Assembly (NCBI GenBank): GCA_025458865.1
Contig: JALORP010000008.1
Coordinates: 1 to 64,000, forward strand
Source: Steroidobacteraceae bacterium
GTDB taxonomy: Bacteria > Pseudomonadota > Gammaproteobacteria > Steroidobacterales > Steroidobacteraceae
Direction of reading: 5' to 3'
Length of the DNA: 64,000 nt
Positions 1 to 9,356 of the stretch are shown one piece after another. Numbering within the stretch: the first letter of the stretch is position 1; each line of letters opens with the position of its first letter. The notes beneath the pieces were generated by a model. The model was not told the origin of the DNA. It saw only the letters and a list, made by a program, of their open reading frames with translations, and did not search any database. A program made the position numbers and the translations under genes.

Positions 1-296
1 CCTCGCGCGCCGGCGGGATCCGGCCGGGCCCCCACTTCGCTCGCTCGGGAAGAAAACTCGCTCGCTCCGGGGGGCCACTGGCCACCTCGCCGGCGCGCGT
101 GTGAGGCAACGCCTGATTCGGCACTGCCCGATTCGAGCTCAGCGCTTCGCGCCGCAGCCGAGGTGGCGAGGGGGCCCCACAGCCGAGCGTAGAGCGGCGC
201 GAGGCTCGGCGAGCGCCGCAGCGAGGCGAGGAGTGCCCCCCGCCGGATCCCGGCTGCGGCGCAGGCACCAGTTCCGGATCCCGCCCGCGCGCCAGG
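1..296 (+). repeat. Composite structured intergenic repeat, copy 1 (hairpins A and B)
   Basis: This stretch before the 3' end of cysS holds no credible gene. It contains two hairpin units. Unit A has perfect 12-base arms at 4-15 and 88-99. Unit B has 12-base arms at 149-160 and 251-262 (GCGCCGCAGCCG pairing with CGGCTGCGGCGC) and an inner stem at 194-200/213-219. The right end (276-296) is an imperfect inverted copy of the first 21 bases. The same arrangement recurs near 26.6 kb. Copy 1 may extend beyond the left edge of the window. A nonautonomous, REP/MITE-like element is inferred; no transposase is visible. Confidence 0.8.
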
Positions 297-329
297 CACT
301 GCCTGAGCCGCAATCAGGACTCGGCGCGG

Positions 330-1732
330 CTACTTCCGCCGCCAGCGCGTGCCGCCCGCGCCGTCCTCGAGGATGATTCCGGCCGCGGCGAGCTCGTCGC
401 GGATGCGGTCCGACTCCGCCCACTGCTTAGCCCTGCGCGCCGCCGTGCGCGCCTCGATGCGCGCCTCCACGTCCGCGTCGGACAGCGTGGGCGCGCCCTC
501 GGCCGCGCCCGAGGTGAGCTGCGACGGCGTGGCGAGCCAGCCCGCCGGGTCGTGCCGCAGCAGGCCCAGGATCGCGCCAAGCGCGCGCAGCTCGGCGCCG
601 AGCAGGGCCGCGCGCGCGGCCTCGCCGCCGGCCTTGGCCGTGTTCAGCTCGCGGGCGAGCTGCTGCAGCACCGCGAGCGCCTCCGGCGTGTTGAAGTCGT
701 CGTCCATCGCCGCGGCGAAGCGGCCGGTCCACTCCGTGCGTGGCGCCGCCCCGGCCGGCGCCACGTCGCGCAGCGCCAGGTACAGCCGCGACAGCGCCGC
801 GTCGGCCTGCAGCAGGTTCTCCTCCGCGTAGTTCACCGGGCCGCGGTAGTGGCTCGCGAGCACGAAGGCGCGCAGCACCTCCGGTCGCAGCTTCGGCAGC
901 ACCTCGCGAACCGTGAAGAAGTTAGCGACTTCGACATCTTCTCGTCGTTCACGTTGAGGAAGCCGTTGTGCATCCAGACGTGCACGAACGGCGCGTCGCA
1001 GGCCGCGCAGGTCTGCGCGATCTCGTTCTCGTGGTGCGGGAACTTGAGGTCCATGCCGCCGCCGTGGATGTCGAAGTGCGTCCCGAGCAGCGCGGTCGAC
1101 ATCGCCGAGCACTCGATGTGCCAGCCCGGACGCCCGGCTCCCCAGGGCGAGTCCCAGGCCGGCTCGCCCGGCTTGGCGGCCTTCCACAGCACGAAGTCGA
1201 GGGGGTCGCGCTTGTGCTCGCCGATCTCGACGCGGGCGCCGGCCCGGAGGTCCGCGAGCCGCTTGCCCGACAGCCGCCCGTAGGGCGCGAACTTCGCCAC
1301 CGCGTAGAGCACGTCGCCGTCGGCGACGTAGGCATAGCCCTTCTCCACCAGCGTCGCGATCATCCCGATGATCTGCGGCATGTACTCCGTCGCGCGCGGC
1401 TCGGCATCCGGCCGCGCGATGCCGAGGGAGTCGAAGTCCTCGTGCATCGCCGCGATGAAGCGCTCGGTCAGCGCGTCGATCGGCTCGCCGCGCTCCGCGG
1501 CGCGCTGGATGATCTTGTCGTCCACGTCGGTGATGTTGCGCACGTAGGTGACCCGGTAGCCGCTCGCGAGCAGCCAGCGGCGCACCACGTCGAAGACGAT
1601 CTGCGAGCGGGCGTGGCCGACGTGGCAGTAGTCGTAGACGGTGATGCCGCAGACGTACATGCGCACGTGGCCGGGCTCGAGCGGCTCGAAGGGGACCTTG
1701 TCCCCGGTCATGGAATCGTGGATGCGCAGCAT
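330..1732 (-). CDS. cysS: Cysteinyl-tRNA synthetase, interrupted by an apparent 4-base deletion
   Basis: Charges tRNA-Cys in the cytoplasm. The N-terminal catalytic part starts at ATG 1732 and carries the Cys zinc ligand in [18 protein letters not shown] with its HIGH-type motif, the WHIECSAM motif and KMSKS. Directly after KMSKSL the frame is lost. The next expected residues, NFFTVREVL and the whole C-terminal domain to the stop at 330, continue in another frame. Comparing KMSKSL-T with the usual KMSKSLGN suggests that four bases (probably CGGG) are missing near 923/924. CysRS is normally essential, so a sequencing or assembly error is the simplest explanation; a pseudogene or programmed shift is less likely. 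The start overlaps the gltX stop (TGATG), so the two are probably cotranslated. Confidence 0.85.
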
Positions 1733-3153
1733 CAGGCCCTTCCCGTGGCGACTTCGGCGGCTTCGAGCCGCGAGCGGATGGTGTCGAGCGGCAGCGCCGC
1801 GAGCAAGGGGCCGAGCTCGGGCCCGTCGCAGCGCCCGGTCAGCGCCGCCCTGAGGGGCCGGTAGAGATCGGCGCCCCTGCGGCCCGTGCGCGCGCGGATC
1901 TCGCGAGCGAGCGCCGGCAGGTCGGGACCGGCGAGCTCGAGCGCGGCGCGCGCCGCGGCGAAGAAGCCCGGCCCGGCCTCGTGGAGCTGCGCTTCGGCGT
2001 CACCCGAAGGCGCCGGCAGGTCGCCGAACAGCACCGCCGCCCAGGGCGCGGCTTCCAGCGGGAACAGGACGTTGTGACGCAGCAGCCGCACGAGGGTCGC
2101 CCGCGCTCCGGCGCCGGGATCGGGCGGCAGCGCCGGGCCGAGCCAGTCCGCGCAGGCCGCCTCGTCCAGGTGCTTCACGGCCTCGCGCTGCCAGTGCAGG
2201 AGCTGCGACTCGTCGAAGTGCGCCGGCGCGCGGCCCACGCGATCGAGCGCGAAGTGCCCGGCGAGCGCCGCGGGCTCGACCCAGCCGTCCGGGGCGCCCG
2301 CATGGCCGAGCCGCAGCAGGTAGTTCGCGATCGCGCCCGGCAGGTAGCCGCGCTCGCGCAGCTCGCCGAGGCTCGCCGCGCCGCGGCGCTTGGAGAGCGG
2401 CGCGCCGTCGGCGCCGACGAGGAGCGGCAGGTGCCCGTAGGCAGGCGCCTCGAGGCCGAGCGCCTCGAGCAGCAGCCGCTGGCGCGGCGTGTTGGCGAGG
2501 TGGTCCTCGCCGCGCAGCACGTGGGTGACGCCCATGAGCGCGTCGTCGAGGGCGTTGCAGAAGAAGAACACCGGCACGCCGTCGGCGCGCCGCAGCACGA
2601 AGTCGCCGATGTCGTCGGTCGCGAACCGCTGCGGGCCGCGCACCAGGTCGTCGAACTCGAGCGACTGCCCGGGCGGCACCCGGAAACGCAGCACCGGCCG
2701 ACGCCCGGCCGCCTCGTGGGCAGCGCGCCCTAAAGCGCCGAGTTCGCGGCAGGTGCCCGGATAGCGCGGCGGCTCGCCGCGGGCGAGCTGGGTGCGCCGG
2801 GCGACGGCAAGCGTCTCCTGGGAGCAATAGCAAGGATAGGCGTGCCCCTCGCGCTCGAGGCGGTCGTAGTGCTCCGCGTAGATGGCGCCGCGCTGCGACT
2901 GGCGGTAGGGGCCTGCCGCATCCTCCCGGCCAGGCCCCGCGTCCCAGTCGAGGCCGAGCCAGCGCAGGTCGGCGAGCTGGGCCTCGAGGAAAGCCTCCGA
3001 GCTGCGCTCCGAATCCGTGTCCTCGACGCGCAGCACGAAGCGACCGCCGGCGGCCCGCGCCAGCAGGAAGGCGAACAGCGCGGTCCGGGCGTTGCCGAGG
3101 TGCAGGCGGCCGGTCGGACTCGGCGCGAAGCGGGTGGTGAGCGCGCGTGACAT
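1732..3153 (-). CDS. gltX: Glutamyl-tRNA synthetase (possibly the second, tRNA-Gln-charging type)
   Basis: Class I aminoacyl-tRNA synthetase, about 473 residues, activating glutamate. Visible motifs are [20 protein letters not shown] (HIGH motif), a zinc-type CYC...C segment, the [12 protein letters not shown] block and LSKRRGA (KMSKS equivalent). APSPTG rather than PPEPNG places it with GluRS, not GlnRS. I chose ATG 3153 because GluRS usually begins a few residues before [11 protein letters not shown] 3162 is also possible. It overlaps the start of cysS. In Pseudomonas the ppiB-lpxH/cysS neighbourhood holds glnS at this place, so this could be a GluRS2 that makes Glu-tRNA-Gln for GatCAB. That is inference. 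Confidence 0.9.
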   Translation of the reverse strand: MSRALTTRFAPSPTGRLHLGNARTALFAFLLARAAGGRFVLRVEDTDSERSSEAFLEAQLADLRWLGLDWDAGPGREDAAGPYRQSQRGAIYAEHYDRLEREGHAYPCYCSQETLAVARRTQLARGEPPRYPGTCRELGALGRAAHEAAGRRPVLRFRVPPGQSLEFDDLVRGPQRFATDDIGDFVLRRADGVPVFFFCNALDDALMGVTHVLRGEDHLANTPRQRLLLEALGLEAPAYGHLPLLVGADGAPLSKRRGAASLGELRERGYLPGAIANYLLRLGHAGAPDGWVEPAALAGHFALDRVGRAPAHFDESQLLHWQREAVKHLDEAACADWLGPALPPDPGAGARATLVRLLRHNVLFPLEAAPWAAVLFGDLPAPSGDAEAQLHEAGPGFFAAARAALELAGPDLPALAREIRARTGRRGADLYRPLRAALTGRCDGPELGPLLAALPLDTIRSRLEAAEVATGRA

Positions 3154-3218
3154 GGGCCGCACAGTCTACGGCATGGCCGGCGGCGGCTCACGGCGGCGGT
3201 TGCGCTAGACTGTGGCGC

Positions 3219-3914
3219 ATGAAGCGACTGATCTTCCTCCTCGCGCTGCTGCCCATTGCCGGCATGGCCGCCTCCGACCCGCTCGCCCCCCGGGTGCGCG
3301 TCGAAACGAGCGCGGGCGATTTCGTGATCCAGCTCGACACCGTGCGGGCGCCGCTCACGGCCCAGAACTTCCTGCGCTACGTGCGCGACGGTTTCTACGA
3401 CGGGACGGTCTTCCACCGCGTCGTCGAGGGCTTCGTCGTGCAGGGAGGCGGCTTCGACCGCGCCTACGCGCTGAAGCCCACCGCGGGCCCCGTCCCCAAC
3501 GAGTCGGGCAACGGCCTCTCGAACCGTCGCGGCTGGGTCGGGCTCGCGCGGGGCGACTCGCCGCACTCGGGCACCTCGCAGTTCTACGTCAACCTCATGG
3601 ACAACGTTGGCCTGAACCCGCTGCCGACGCGCTGGGGCTACGCGGTCTTCGGCCAGGTGATCGAGGGCATGGAGGTCGTGGACCGGATCTCGCTGATGCC
3701 CACGGGCGCGGTCGGGCCTTTCGGCGCCGAGGCGCCGCTCACGCCGGTGGTGCTCCGGCGGGCGACGGTGATCGGCGAGGACACGGCGCCGCCCGCGCCC
3801 GAACCGCCGACGGAGCCGCAGGCGCCGGCCGTAGCGGAGTCCGAGGCCGGCGCGGAAGCCCCGCCCGGCGAACCGCCGACGGACGGCGCGCCGGAGCCCG
3901 CACCCCAGCCGTGA
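3219..3914 (+). CDS. Periplasmic peptidyl-prolyl cis-trans isomerase (cyclophilin)
   Basis: PpiA/PpiB-type cyclophilin of 231 residues that isomerises X-Pro bonds. The start at ATG 3219 gives a clear signal peptide (MKRLIFLLALLPIAGMAAS), so the protein is probably periplasmic. The cyclophilin fold is seen in FHRVVEGFVVQGGGFD, SGTSQFYVNL and the WGYAVFGQVIEGMEVVD block. After about residue 180 there is a Pro/Ala/Glu-rich tail of some 45 residues that family members usually lack; it is probably disordered. Its stop overlaps the lpxH start by GTGA, so the two are translationally coupled. It diverges from gltX across about 65 bases. Confidence 0.9.
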   Translation: MKRLIFLLALLPIAGMAASDPLAPRVRVETSAGDFVIQLDTVRAPLTAQNFLRYVRDGFYDGTVFHRVVEGFVVQGGGFDRAYALKPTAGPVPNESGNGLSNRRGWVGLARGDSPHSGTSQFYVNLMDNVGLNPLPTRWGYAVFGQVIEGMEVVDRISLMPTGAVGPFGAEAPLTPVVLRRATVIGEDTAPPAPEPPTEPQAPAVAESEAGAEAPPGEPPTDGAPEPAPQP

Positions 3915-4636
3915 CGGCGCTGTTCGCCTCCGACCTCCACCTCGAGCCGGGCCGGCCGGAAATCACGCGGCAGTTCCTGGAGTTCCTCGCCGGCCCCGTC
4001 CCCGAGGCGGCGGCGCTCTACCTGCTGGGCGACATTTTCGAGGCCTGGCTCGGCGACGACGTGCCGGACCCGCTCGGCGCGGAGGTGGCCAACGCGCTCT
4101 CCGCGGTGTCCGCGCGGGGCACCGCCGTCTACGTCATGCAGGGCAACCGCGACTTCCTGCTGGGCGACGGCTTCTGCGCCCGCGCGGGCGCCACGCTCCT
4201 GCCCGATCCGGTCATCGTCAGCCACGCCGGCGGGCGGGCGCTCGTCACGCACGGCGACGCGCTGTGCACGGCCGACGGCGCCTACCAGCGGCTGCGCTCG
4301 CTCGTGCGCGACCCGCGGGTTCAGCGCGCCTTCCTGTCCCTGCCCGCCGGCGCGCGCCGCGCGCTCGCCACCGAGGCCCGCGCGGGCAGCCGTGCCCACC
4401 TCGCCGAGGCGGGCCAGTACATCACCGACGTGGAGCCGTCGTCCGTCGAGGCGGTGCTGCGCGAGGCCGGCGTGGACGTGCTGCTGCACGGCCACACCCA
4501 CAGGCCTGGAACCCACGCGCTCGCGGTGGACGGCCGGCGCTGCACGCGGATCGTGCTCGGCGACTGGCACGCCGGGGGCAGCTACCTGCGCTGGGACGCG
4601 CGCGGCTTCGAGCTCGTGACGCTCCCGCGCGGCTGA
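3911..4636 (+). CDS. lpxH: UDP-2,3-diacylglucosamine diphosphatase LpxH
   Basis: Calcineurin-like metallophosphoesterase (241 residues; E. coli LpxH is 240) that cleaves UDP-2,3-diacylglucosamine to lipid X in lipid A synthesis, peripheral to the inner membrane. The dinuclear metal ligands are all visible: SDLHL, GDIFEAWLGDD, GNRDFLLG, HGD and HGHTHRP. The GTG start at 3911 overlaps the cyclophilin stop; the upstream extension of this frame is only the antisense of that gene. Presence of lpxH fits a Gram-negative outer membrane. Confidence 0.95.
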   Translation: MTALFASDLHLEPGRPEITRQFLEFLAGPVPEAAALYLLGDIFEAWLGDDVPDPLGAEVANALSAVSARGTAVYVMQGNRDFLLGDGFCARAGATLLPDPVIVSHAGGRALVTHGDALCTADGAYQRLRSLVRDPRVQRAFLSLPAGARRALATEARAGSRAHLAEAGQYITDVEPSSVEAVLREAGVDVLLHGHTHRPGTHALAVDGRRCTRIVLGDWHAGGSYLRWDARGFELVTLPRG

Positions 4637-4667
4637 GCAAGACGAGGACCGTCCCCTCTGTCCTGCG

Positions 4668-6545
4668 CTACGCCGGCGGGCCGGAGTGGAACCGGAACTC
4701 GGTGTCCGGGCTCGTCGCGAGCCCGGCCTCGACGGCGGCGAGCGCCGCGAGGCGGGGCTCGATCTCGAGGCCGGCAGCGGCCGCGTAGTCGCGCGCGAGG
4801 TCGAGGTAGACCCGGAAGTGGCGCGACTCCGAAGCCTCGAGGCCGCGGTAGAAGGTAGCCAGCGGCTCGTCGAGCCGGGGCCACAGCCCCGCGAAGCGCT
4901 CGCAGGAGCGCGCCTCGATCAGCGCGCCGCAGAGCAGCAGGTCGAGCCGGCGCCCGGGCTCGCCGCTCGCCGTGGCGCGCCGCAATCCCTCGGCGTAGCG
5001 GCCGGGGCGCTGCCGAGCCACCGGCACGCCGAGCAGCTCCATGTGCCGCTGCACCTGCTCGAAATGCCTCAGCTCCTCGCGCGCGAGTCGCGACAGTTGC
5101 CGGGCCAGCATCATGTCGTCCGCATAGGCGAACATGAGCGCAAGCGCGCTCGAGGCGGCTTTCTTCTCGCAGTTGGCATGATCGACGAGGAGCGCGTCGC
5201 GGTGGGCGGCCGCGGCGTCGAACCACGCCGGCGGCGTCGGCGCCAGCAGCAGCTCGAGCGGGCTTGCCGCCTCGGACAGCCGGCGCGGCGCTGGAACCGG
5301 TGCGGGCCGTTCGAGGGCCTCGATCGCCTCCAGGAGCTTCGCGGCGGAACCGAAGCGATCGGCCGGGTCCTTGGCCAGGCAGCGGTGCAGCAGCGCCTCG
5401 AGGTGCCCGAGCTCCGCCGGGAGCCCCGGCAGCGGCGCGTGGGCGTGCTGCCAGATCACCTTCATCGGCGTGTCCGCCCCGTAGGGCTTACGGCCCGTCA
5501 GCATCTCGAAGAAGATCACCCCGAGGCTGTAGAGGTCGCTGCGCGCGTCCGTGTCGCGTCCGTGTCCCTGCTCAGGGCTCATGTAGTAGGGCGTGCCGAA
5601 GATCTCGCCGCCCATGGTGAGCCCGGCGTCGATGTCGAGCTGCTTGGCCATGCCGAAGTCGATGAGCGCGACGCTGCCGTCCTCGCGCAGCATCACGTTG
5701 CCCGGCTTCAGGTCGCGGTGCAGCACGCCGGCGTCGTGCAGGACGCGCAGCGCTTCCGCCATGTCGCGCAGCAGGTGCAGCGCCTCGGACGGCCCGAGGC
5801 CCCCGCGCATGCGCGCGCGAAGGTCCCCGCAGCGGAAGTACTCCATGGCGATGAACGCGTAGTCGTCGCTGGCCCCGAAGTCGAAGATGTGCGCGACCTT
5901 CGGGTGCCTGAGCGCGGAGGCGATCTGGTACTCGCGGAGGAAGCGGTCGAAGGTCTCGCCGCGGGCCCCGGCATCCGGCGCATAGCGCAGCACCTTGAGG
6001 ACCACTTCCTCGCCGGTCGCAGCCTTGCGGCCCACGAAGACGCTCGCCATCGGGCTTTGCGCCAGCTTGCGGACGAAGTGGTAGCCGCGGATGACGTGCT
6101 CGCCGAAGCGCGAGCGGGAATCCCACTTCTCGTCCCGCCCCCCCTCCGCCAGCTCGATCGCCTGCCGGCGCGCGGCCTGGGCCGAGCGCAGCGCCTCGAC
6201 GAGCCGCTGGTGCGCGATCCTGCGCTTCGACAGGCAGGCGTGCGCCCCGGCGGCCAGCGCTTCCGCCTCCGCATCGGCCGTGCGGGCGGACAGCAGGTAC
6301 ACCACCGGCGGGAAGCCGGGCCGCTGGCTGAGGTCCCTGAGCCATTCGAGGCCGGCGCCGGCGCCCGGGGTGTCGTCGAGCAGCACCACGTCGCAGGGCT
6401 GCGCGGGCATCACCTGCGGCGGGTCCTCGAAGCCGGCCGGATCGAACTCGCTCACCAGCGGGCCTTCGAAGCCCGTCGCGATGTGCTGCGCGAGGAGCTT
6501 CCTGTAGATCGGCTCGTCGTCGATGATCAGGACGCGCAGGCTCAT
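4668..6545 (-). CDS. Three-domain fusion: receiver, Ser/Thr protein kinase, MiaE tRNA hydroxylase
   Basis: One continuous 625-residue frame from ATG 6545. Residues 1-125 form a response-regulator receiver (MSLRVLIIDDEP, acidic pair D9/D10, candidate phosphoacceptor D57 or D58, K107). Residues 150-410 form a Hanks-type kinase with K184, HRDLKPGN (276-283), DFG (296-298), GTPYYMSPEQ and SDLYSLGV. Its glycine loop is degenerate (KLAQSPMASVF instead of GxGxxG). Residues 430-625 match tRNA-(ms2io6A)-hydroxylase MiaE, with the likely diiron ligands E460, E491xxH494, E544 and E573xxH576 intact. No ATG, GTG or TTG lies in frame between residues 411 and 470, so MiaE cannot be made separately from a start there. 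MiaE hydroxylates ms2i6A37 in tRNA using O2. The gene follows glycerate kinase by 10 bases in the purF block and converges on lpxH. Regulation of the hydroxylase by the kinase or receiver is inferred. Confidence 0.9.
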   Translation of the reverse strand: MSLRVLIIDDEPIYRKLLAQHIATGFEGPLVSEFDPAGFEDPPQVMPAQPCDVVLLDDTPGAGAGLEWLRDLSQRPGFPPVVYLLSARTADAEAEALAAGAHACLSKRRIAHQRLVEALRSAQAARRQAIELAEGGRDEKWDSRSRFGEHVIRGYHFVRKLAQSPMASVFVGRKAATGEEVVLKVLRYAPDAGARGETFDRFLREYQIASALRHPKVAHIFDFGASDDYAFIAMEYFRCGDLRARMRGGLGPSEALHLLRDMAEALRVLHDAGVLHRDLKPGNVMLREDGSVALIDFGMAKQLDIDAGLTMGGEIFGTPYYMSPEQGHGRDTDARSDLYSLGVIFFEMLTGRKPYGADTPMKVIWQHAHAPLPGLPAELGHLEALLHRCLAKDPADRFGSAAKLLEAIEALERPAPVPAPRRLSEAASPLELLLAPTPPAWFDAAAAHRDALLVDHANCEKKAASSALALMFAYADDMMLARQLSRLAREELRHFEQVQRHMELLGVPVARQRPGRYAEGLRRATASGEPGRRLDLLLCGALIEARSCERFAGLWPRLDEPLATFYRGLEASESRHFRVYLDLARDYAAAAGLEIEPRLAALAAVEAGLATSPDTEFRFHSGPPA

Positions 6546-6555
6546 GCGCCCGATT

Positions 6556-7815
6556 TTACATGTTGCATCCCGCGCCCGGTCTGTGACCGGGTGCGCAGCG
6601 CAGGGCGAGAAGCACGTCGCCGACGTTCGTGCCCGTCGCGCCCGTGTGCACGAGGTCGCCGGTCGCGTCGAGCAGGCGGCCGCTGTCGGCCCGCGCGAGG
6701 CAATCGGACGCATCGAGGCCGAGCGCGGCGGCGCGCGCCGCCGTCGCGCCATCCACCAGCGCTCCGGCGTCGTCGGTGTTGCCATCGGTACCGTCGGTGC
6801 CGGCCGCGAGCAGCAGGAGCGCCCCGTCGCCCTCCATGCGCAGGGCCGCCTCCAGCGCCAGGTGCTGGTTGCGCCCGCCCCGGCCGGGGCCGGGCGGCAG
6901 CCGAACCGTGGTCTCGCCTCCCGCGAGGTATAGCCGGTCGCCGCCGTCGCGCAGCGCGTCCACGGCCGCGGCCGCGGCCGCCGCGGCATCGCCGGCCAGG
7001 CGCTCCCGCGCCCGGACCACCCGGACGCCGGCGGCCCCGGCCGCCCGCTCGATCGCATCGAGCGCTTCCTCGAGCCGGCCCACGAGCGTCACCCGGCACG
7101 CGGCGTGCGCGGGTGCGGACCCGCCTGCGCGCCCGAGGAGATCCTGCAGCCAGCCCGGCAGGTCTCCCGGGAGCGCCTCCGCGGGCGCCGAGGCGAGCAG
7201 GCCCGAGCCGATCACGGCCGGGTCGTCGCCCGGCACGTCCGAGATCGCATAACCCTCGACGACCGCCCGCGCGAGTCGCTCAAGCAGTCGCCCGCCCTTC
7301 ACCGCGGAGAGACGCCGGCGCAGCGCGTTGACCTCGGCGATGGACCGGCCGGAGGCGAGCGCCCAGGCATTGAAGCGGCGCAGGTCGTCGAGCGCCACGC
7401 CCGTGGCGGGCACCTCGAGCAGGCTCGAGGCGCCGCCCGAGACCAGGAGCAGCACCCGCGCCCCCGGCGGCACCGCCGCCGCGAAGCCGAGCGCCGCCGC
7501 TCCCGCCGCGAGGCTTCGCTCGTCCGGCACCGGGTGGCCGGCGGCGAGGCAGGTCACGCCGGGCCAGCCCTCGAGCTGGGGGTCGAAGTGCCCGCTGCGC
7601 GAGATCACCAGGGCCCGCCCGCCCCAGCCGGGCATTGCATCGAGCGCCCCGAGGGTCATCGCGGCGGCAGCCTTGCCGACGGCGAGAATCCAGGTATCGG
7701 GGTCCGCCGGCGAGGCGGACAGGGCCGCCCGCATGCGGGCGCGGCCGCCTACCGCGGCGAGGCCGCGGGCGAACAGGTCCAGCAGGAAGCGGCGCCGGGG
7801 ATCCGCGTCGGGCAT
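6556..7815 (-). CDS. Glycerate 2-kinase (GckA/MOFRL family)
   Basis: Cytoplasmic kinase of about 419 residues, phosphorylating D-glycerate to 2-phosphoglycerate. Seen are the VGKAAAAMTLGA segment, LVSGGASSLLEVPA, the conserved NALRRRLSAVKGGRL helix and the C-terminal MOFRL block (LAAGTDGTDGNTDDAGA...GATGTNVGD). ATG 7815 fits the family start; the open frame upstream overlaps purF and is not needed. It lies 28 bases after purF and 10 before the receiver-kinase-MiaE gene on the same strand, so all three are probably cotranscribed. Assignment to class II glycerate kinase is firm; the substrate is inferred from the family. Confidence 0.9.
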   Translation of the reverse strand: MPDADPRRRFLLDLFARGLAAVGGRARMRAALSASPADPDTWILAVGKAAAAMTLGALDAMPGWGGRALVISRSGHFDPQLEGWPGVTCLAAGHPVPDERSLAAGAAALGFAAAVPPGARVLLLVSGGASSLLEVPATGVALDDLRRFNAWALASGRSIAEVNALRRRLSAVKGGRLLERLARAVVEGYAISDVPGDDPAVIGSGLLASAPAEALPGDLPGWLQDLLGRAGGSAPAHAACRVTLVGRLEEALDAIERAAGAAGVRVVRARERLAGDAAAAAAAAVDALRDGGDRLYLAGGETTVRLPPGPGRGGRNQHLALEAALRMEGDGALLLLAAGTDGTDGNTDDAGALVDGATAARAAALGLDASDCLARADSGRLLDATGDLVHTGATGTNVGDVLLALRCAPGHRPGAGCNM

Positions 7816-7843
7816 CGGGCGGGCGCCGGCGCCGCGGCCGGCG

Positions 7844-9352
7844 TCAGACGGCGCGGACGGGACGCCGGCCGTCGGGATCCTCGCGACGCAGCGCCTTGAC
7901 CTCGTCGGCGCGCTCGCGCACCAGCCGGCCAAGGTACTCGTCGTTCACGTCGCCCGTGACGTACTCGCCCGAGAAGCAGGAGGTGTCGAATTCCTCGATG
8001 CGCGCGTTGTCGTGCCGGCAGGCGGCGACCAGGTCGCCGAGGTCCTGGTACACGAGCCAGTCCGCTCCGATGATGCGCGCGACCTCCTCGTCGCTGCGGC
8101 CGGCGGCCACCAGCTCCGCCGCGACCGGCATGTCGATGCCGTACACGTTCGGGAAGCGGACCGGCGGCGCCGCGGAGGCGAAGTACACCTTGCGCGCGCC
8201 GGCCTCGCGCGCGACCTCGATGATCTGCGCCGAGGTCGTGCCGCGCACGATCGAATCGTCCACGAGCAGGACGTTGCGGTTGCGGAACTCGAGGTCGATG
8301 GCGTTGAGCTTGCCGCGCACCGACTTCTGCCGCATCTCCTGCCCCGGCATGATGAAGGTGCGCCCGATGTAGCGGTTCTTGACGAAGCCCTCGCGGTACT
8401 TGACGCCCAGCGAGGCCGCGAGCTGCATCGCGCTGGTGCGGCTCGTGTCGGGAATCGGGATGACCACGTCGATGTCGTGTCCGGGGCGCAGGCGGCGGAT
8501 CTTGTCCGCGAGGCGCTCGCCCATGCGCATGCGCGCCTTGTGCACGGAGATGTTGTCGATGATGGTGTCGGGGCGCGCGAAATAGACGTACTCGAAGATG
8601 CACGGCGTGTGCCGCGCGGCCGGTGCGCACTGGTGGCTGAACATCCGGCCCTGGCGGTCGATGAAAACGGCCTCGCCGGGGTTCACGTCGCGCACCAGGC
8701 GGAAATCGAGCATGTCGAGCGCGACGCTCTCGGAGGCCAGCATCCACTCCGAGCCGCGCGCGGACTCGCGCTTGCCGAGCACCAGCGGCCTGATCCCGTT
8801 CGGGTCGCGGAAGCCGACCACGCCATGGCCGACGATGAGCGTGACGACGGCGAAGCCGCCTCGGCAGCGCCTGAAGACGGCCTCGAGGGCGGTGAAGATG
8901 TCGTTGGGCGCGAGGTGCGCGGCCGTGTTCTTCTGCAGTTCGCTCGCGAGGACGTTCAGCAGCACCTCGGAGTCCGAGCTGGTGTTGAGGTGGCGGCGGT
9001 CGCCGCGCACGAGCGCGGTGGTGAGGTCGGCGACGTTCGTCAGGTTGCCGTTGTGGGCGAGGCCGATGCCGAAGGGCGAGTTCACGTAGAAAGGCTGCGC
9101 CTCGTCGGCGCTGTCGCAGCCGGCCGTCGGGTAGCGCACGTGCCCGATGCCCGCGTTGCCGGCGAGCTGCAGCATGTGGCGCTGGTGGAACACGTCGCGC
9201 ACCAGGCCGGTGTCCTTGCGGACGAACAGCCCGTCGTCGAGCATGGTCATGATGCCGGCCGCATCCTGGCCGCGGTGCTGCAGGACCGTCAGGGCATCGT
9301 AGATGCGCTGGTTGACCGGGGACGTGCCGACGATTCCGACGATTCCGCACAT
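7844..9352 (-). CDS. purF: Amidophosphoribosyltransferase
   Basis: First committed enzyme of purine synthesis: PRPP plus glutamine gives phosphoribosylamine. 502 residues. The catalytic cysteine is Cys2 of MCGIVGIVG after Met removal. The glutaminase domain spans roughly residues 2-235 and the phosphoribosyltransferase domain follows, with the PRPP loop [13 protein letters not shown] at 361-373. The length matches E. coli PurF (505). It starts 4 bases after the cvpA stop, the common cvpA-purF arrangement. Confidence 0.97.
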   Translation of the reverse strand: MCGIVGIVGTSPVNQRIYDALTVLQHRGQDAAGIMTMLDDGLFVRKDTGLVRDVFHQRHMLQLAGNAGIGHVRYPTAGCDSADEAQPFYVNSPFGIGLAHNGNLTNVADLTTALVRGDRRHLNTSSDSEVLLNVLASELQKNTAAHLAPNDIFTALEAVFRRCRGGFAVVTLIVGHGVVGFRDPNGIRPLVLGKRESARGSEWMLASESVALDMLDFRLVRDVNPGEAVFIDRQGRMFSHQCAPAARHTPCIFEYVYFARPDTIIDNISVHKARMRMGERLADKIRRLRPGHDIDVVIPIPDTSRTSAMQLAASLGVKYREGFVKNRYIGRTFIMPGQEMRQKSVRGKLNAIDLEFRNRNVLLVDDSIVRGTTSAQIIEVAREAGARKVYFASAAPPVRFPNVYGIDMPVAAELVAAGRSDEEVARIIGADWLVYQDLGDLVAACRHDNARIEEFDTSCFSGEYVTGDVNDEYLGRLVRERADEVKALRREDPDGRRPVRAV

Positions 9353-9356
9353 GGCA

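Noticed and set aside
1732-3153. Glutaminyl-tRNA synthetase
   Set aside because: APSPTG and the [25 protein letters not shown]-type core are GluRS features; GlnRS-specific PPEPNG and its C-terminal domain are absent.
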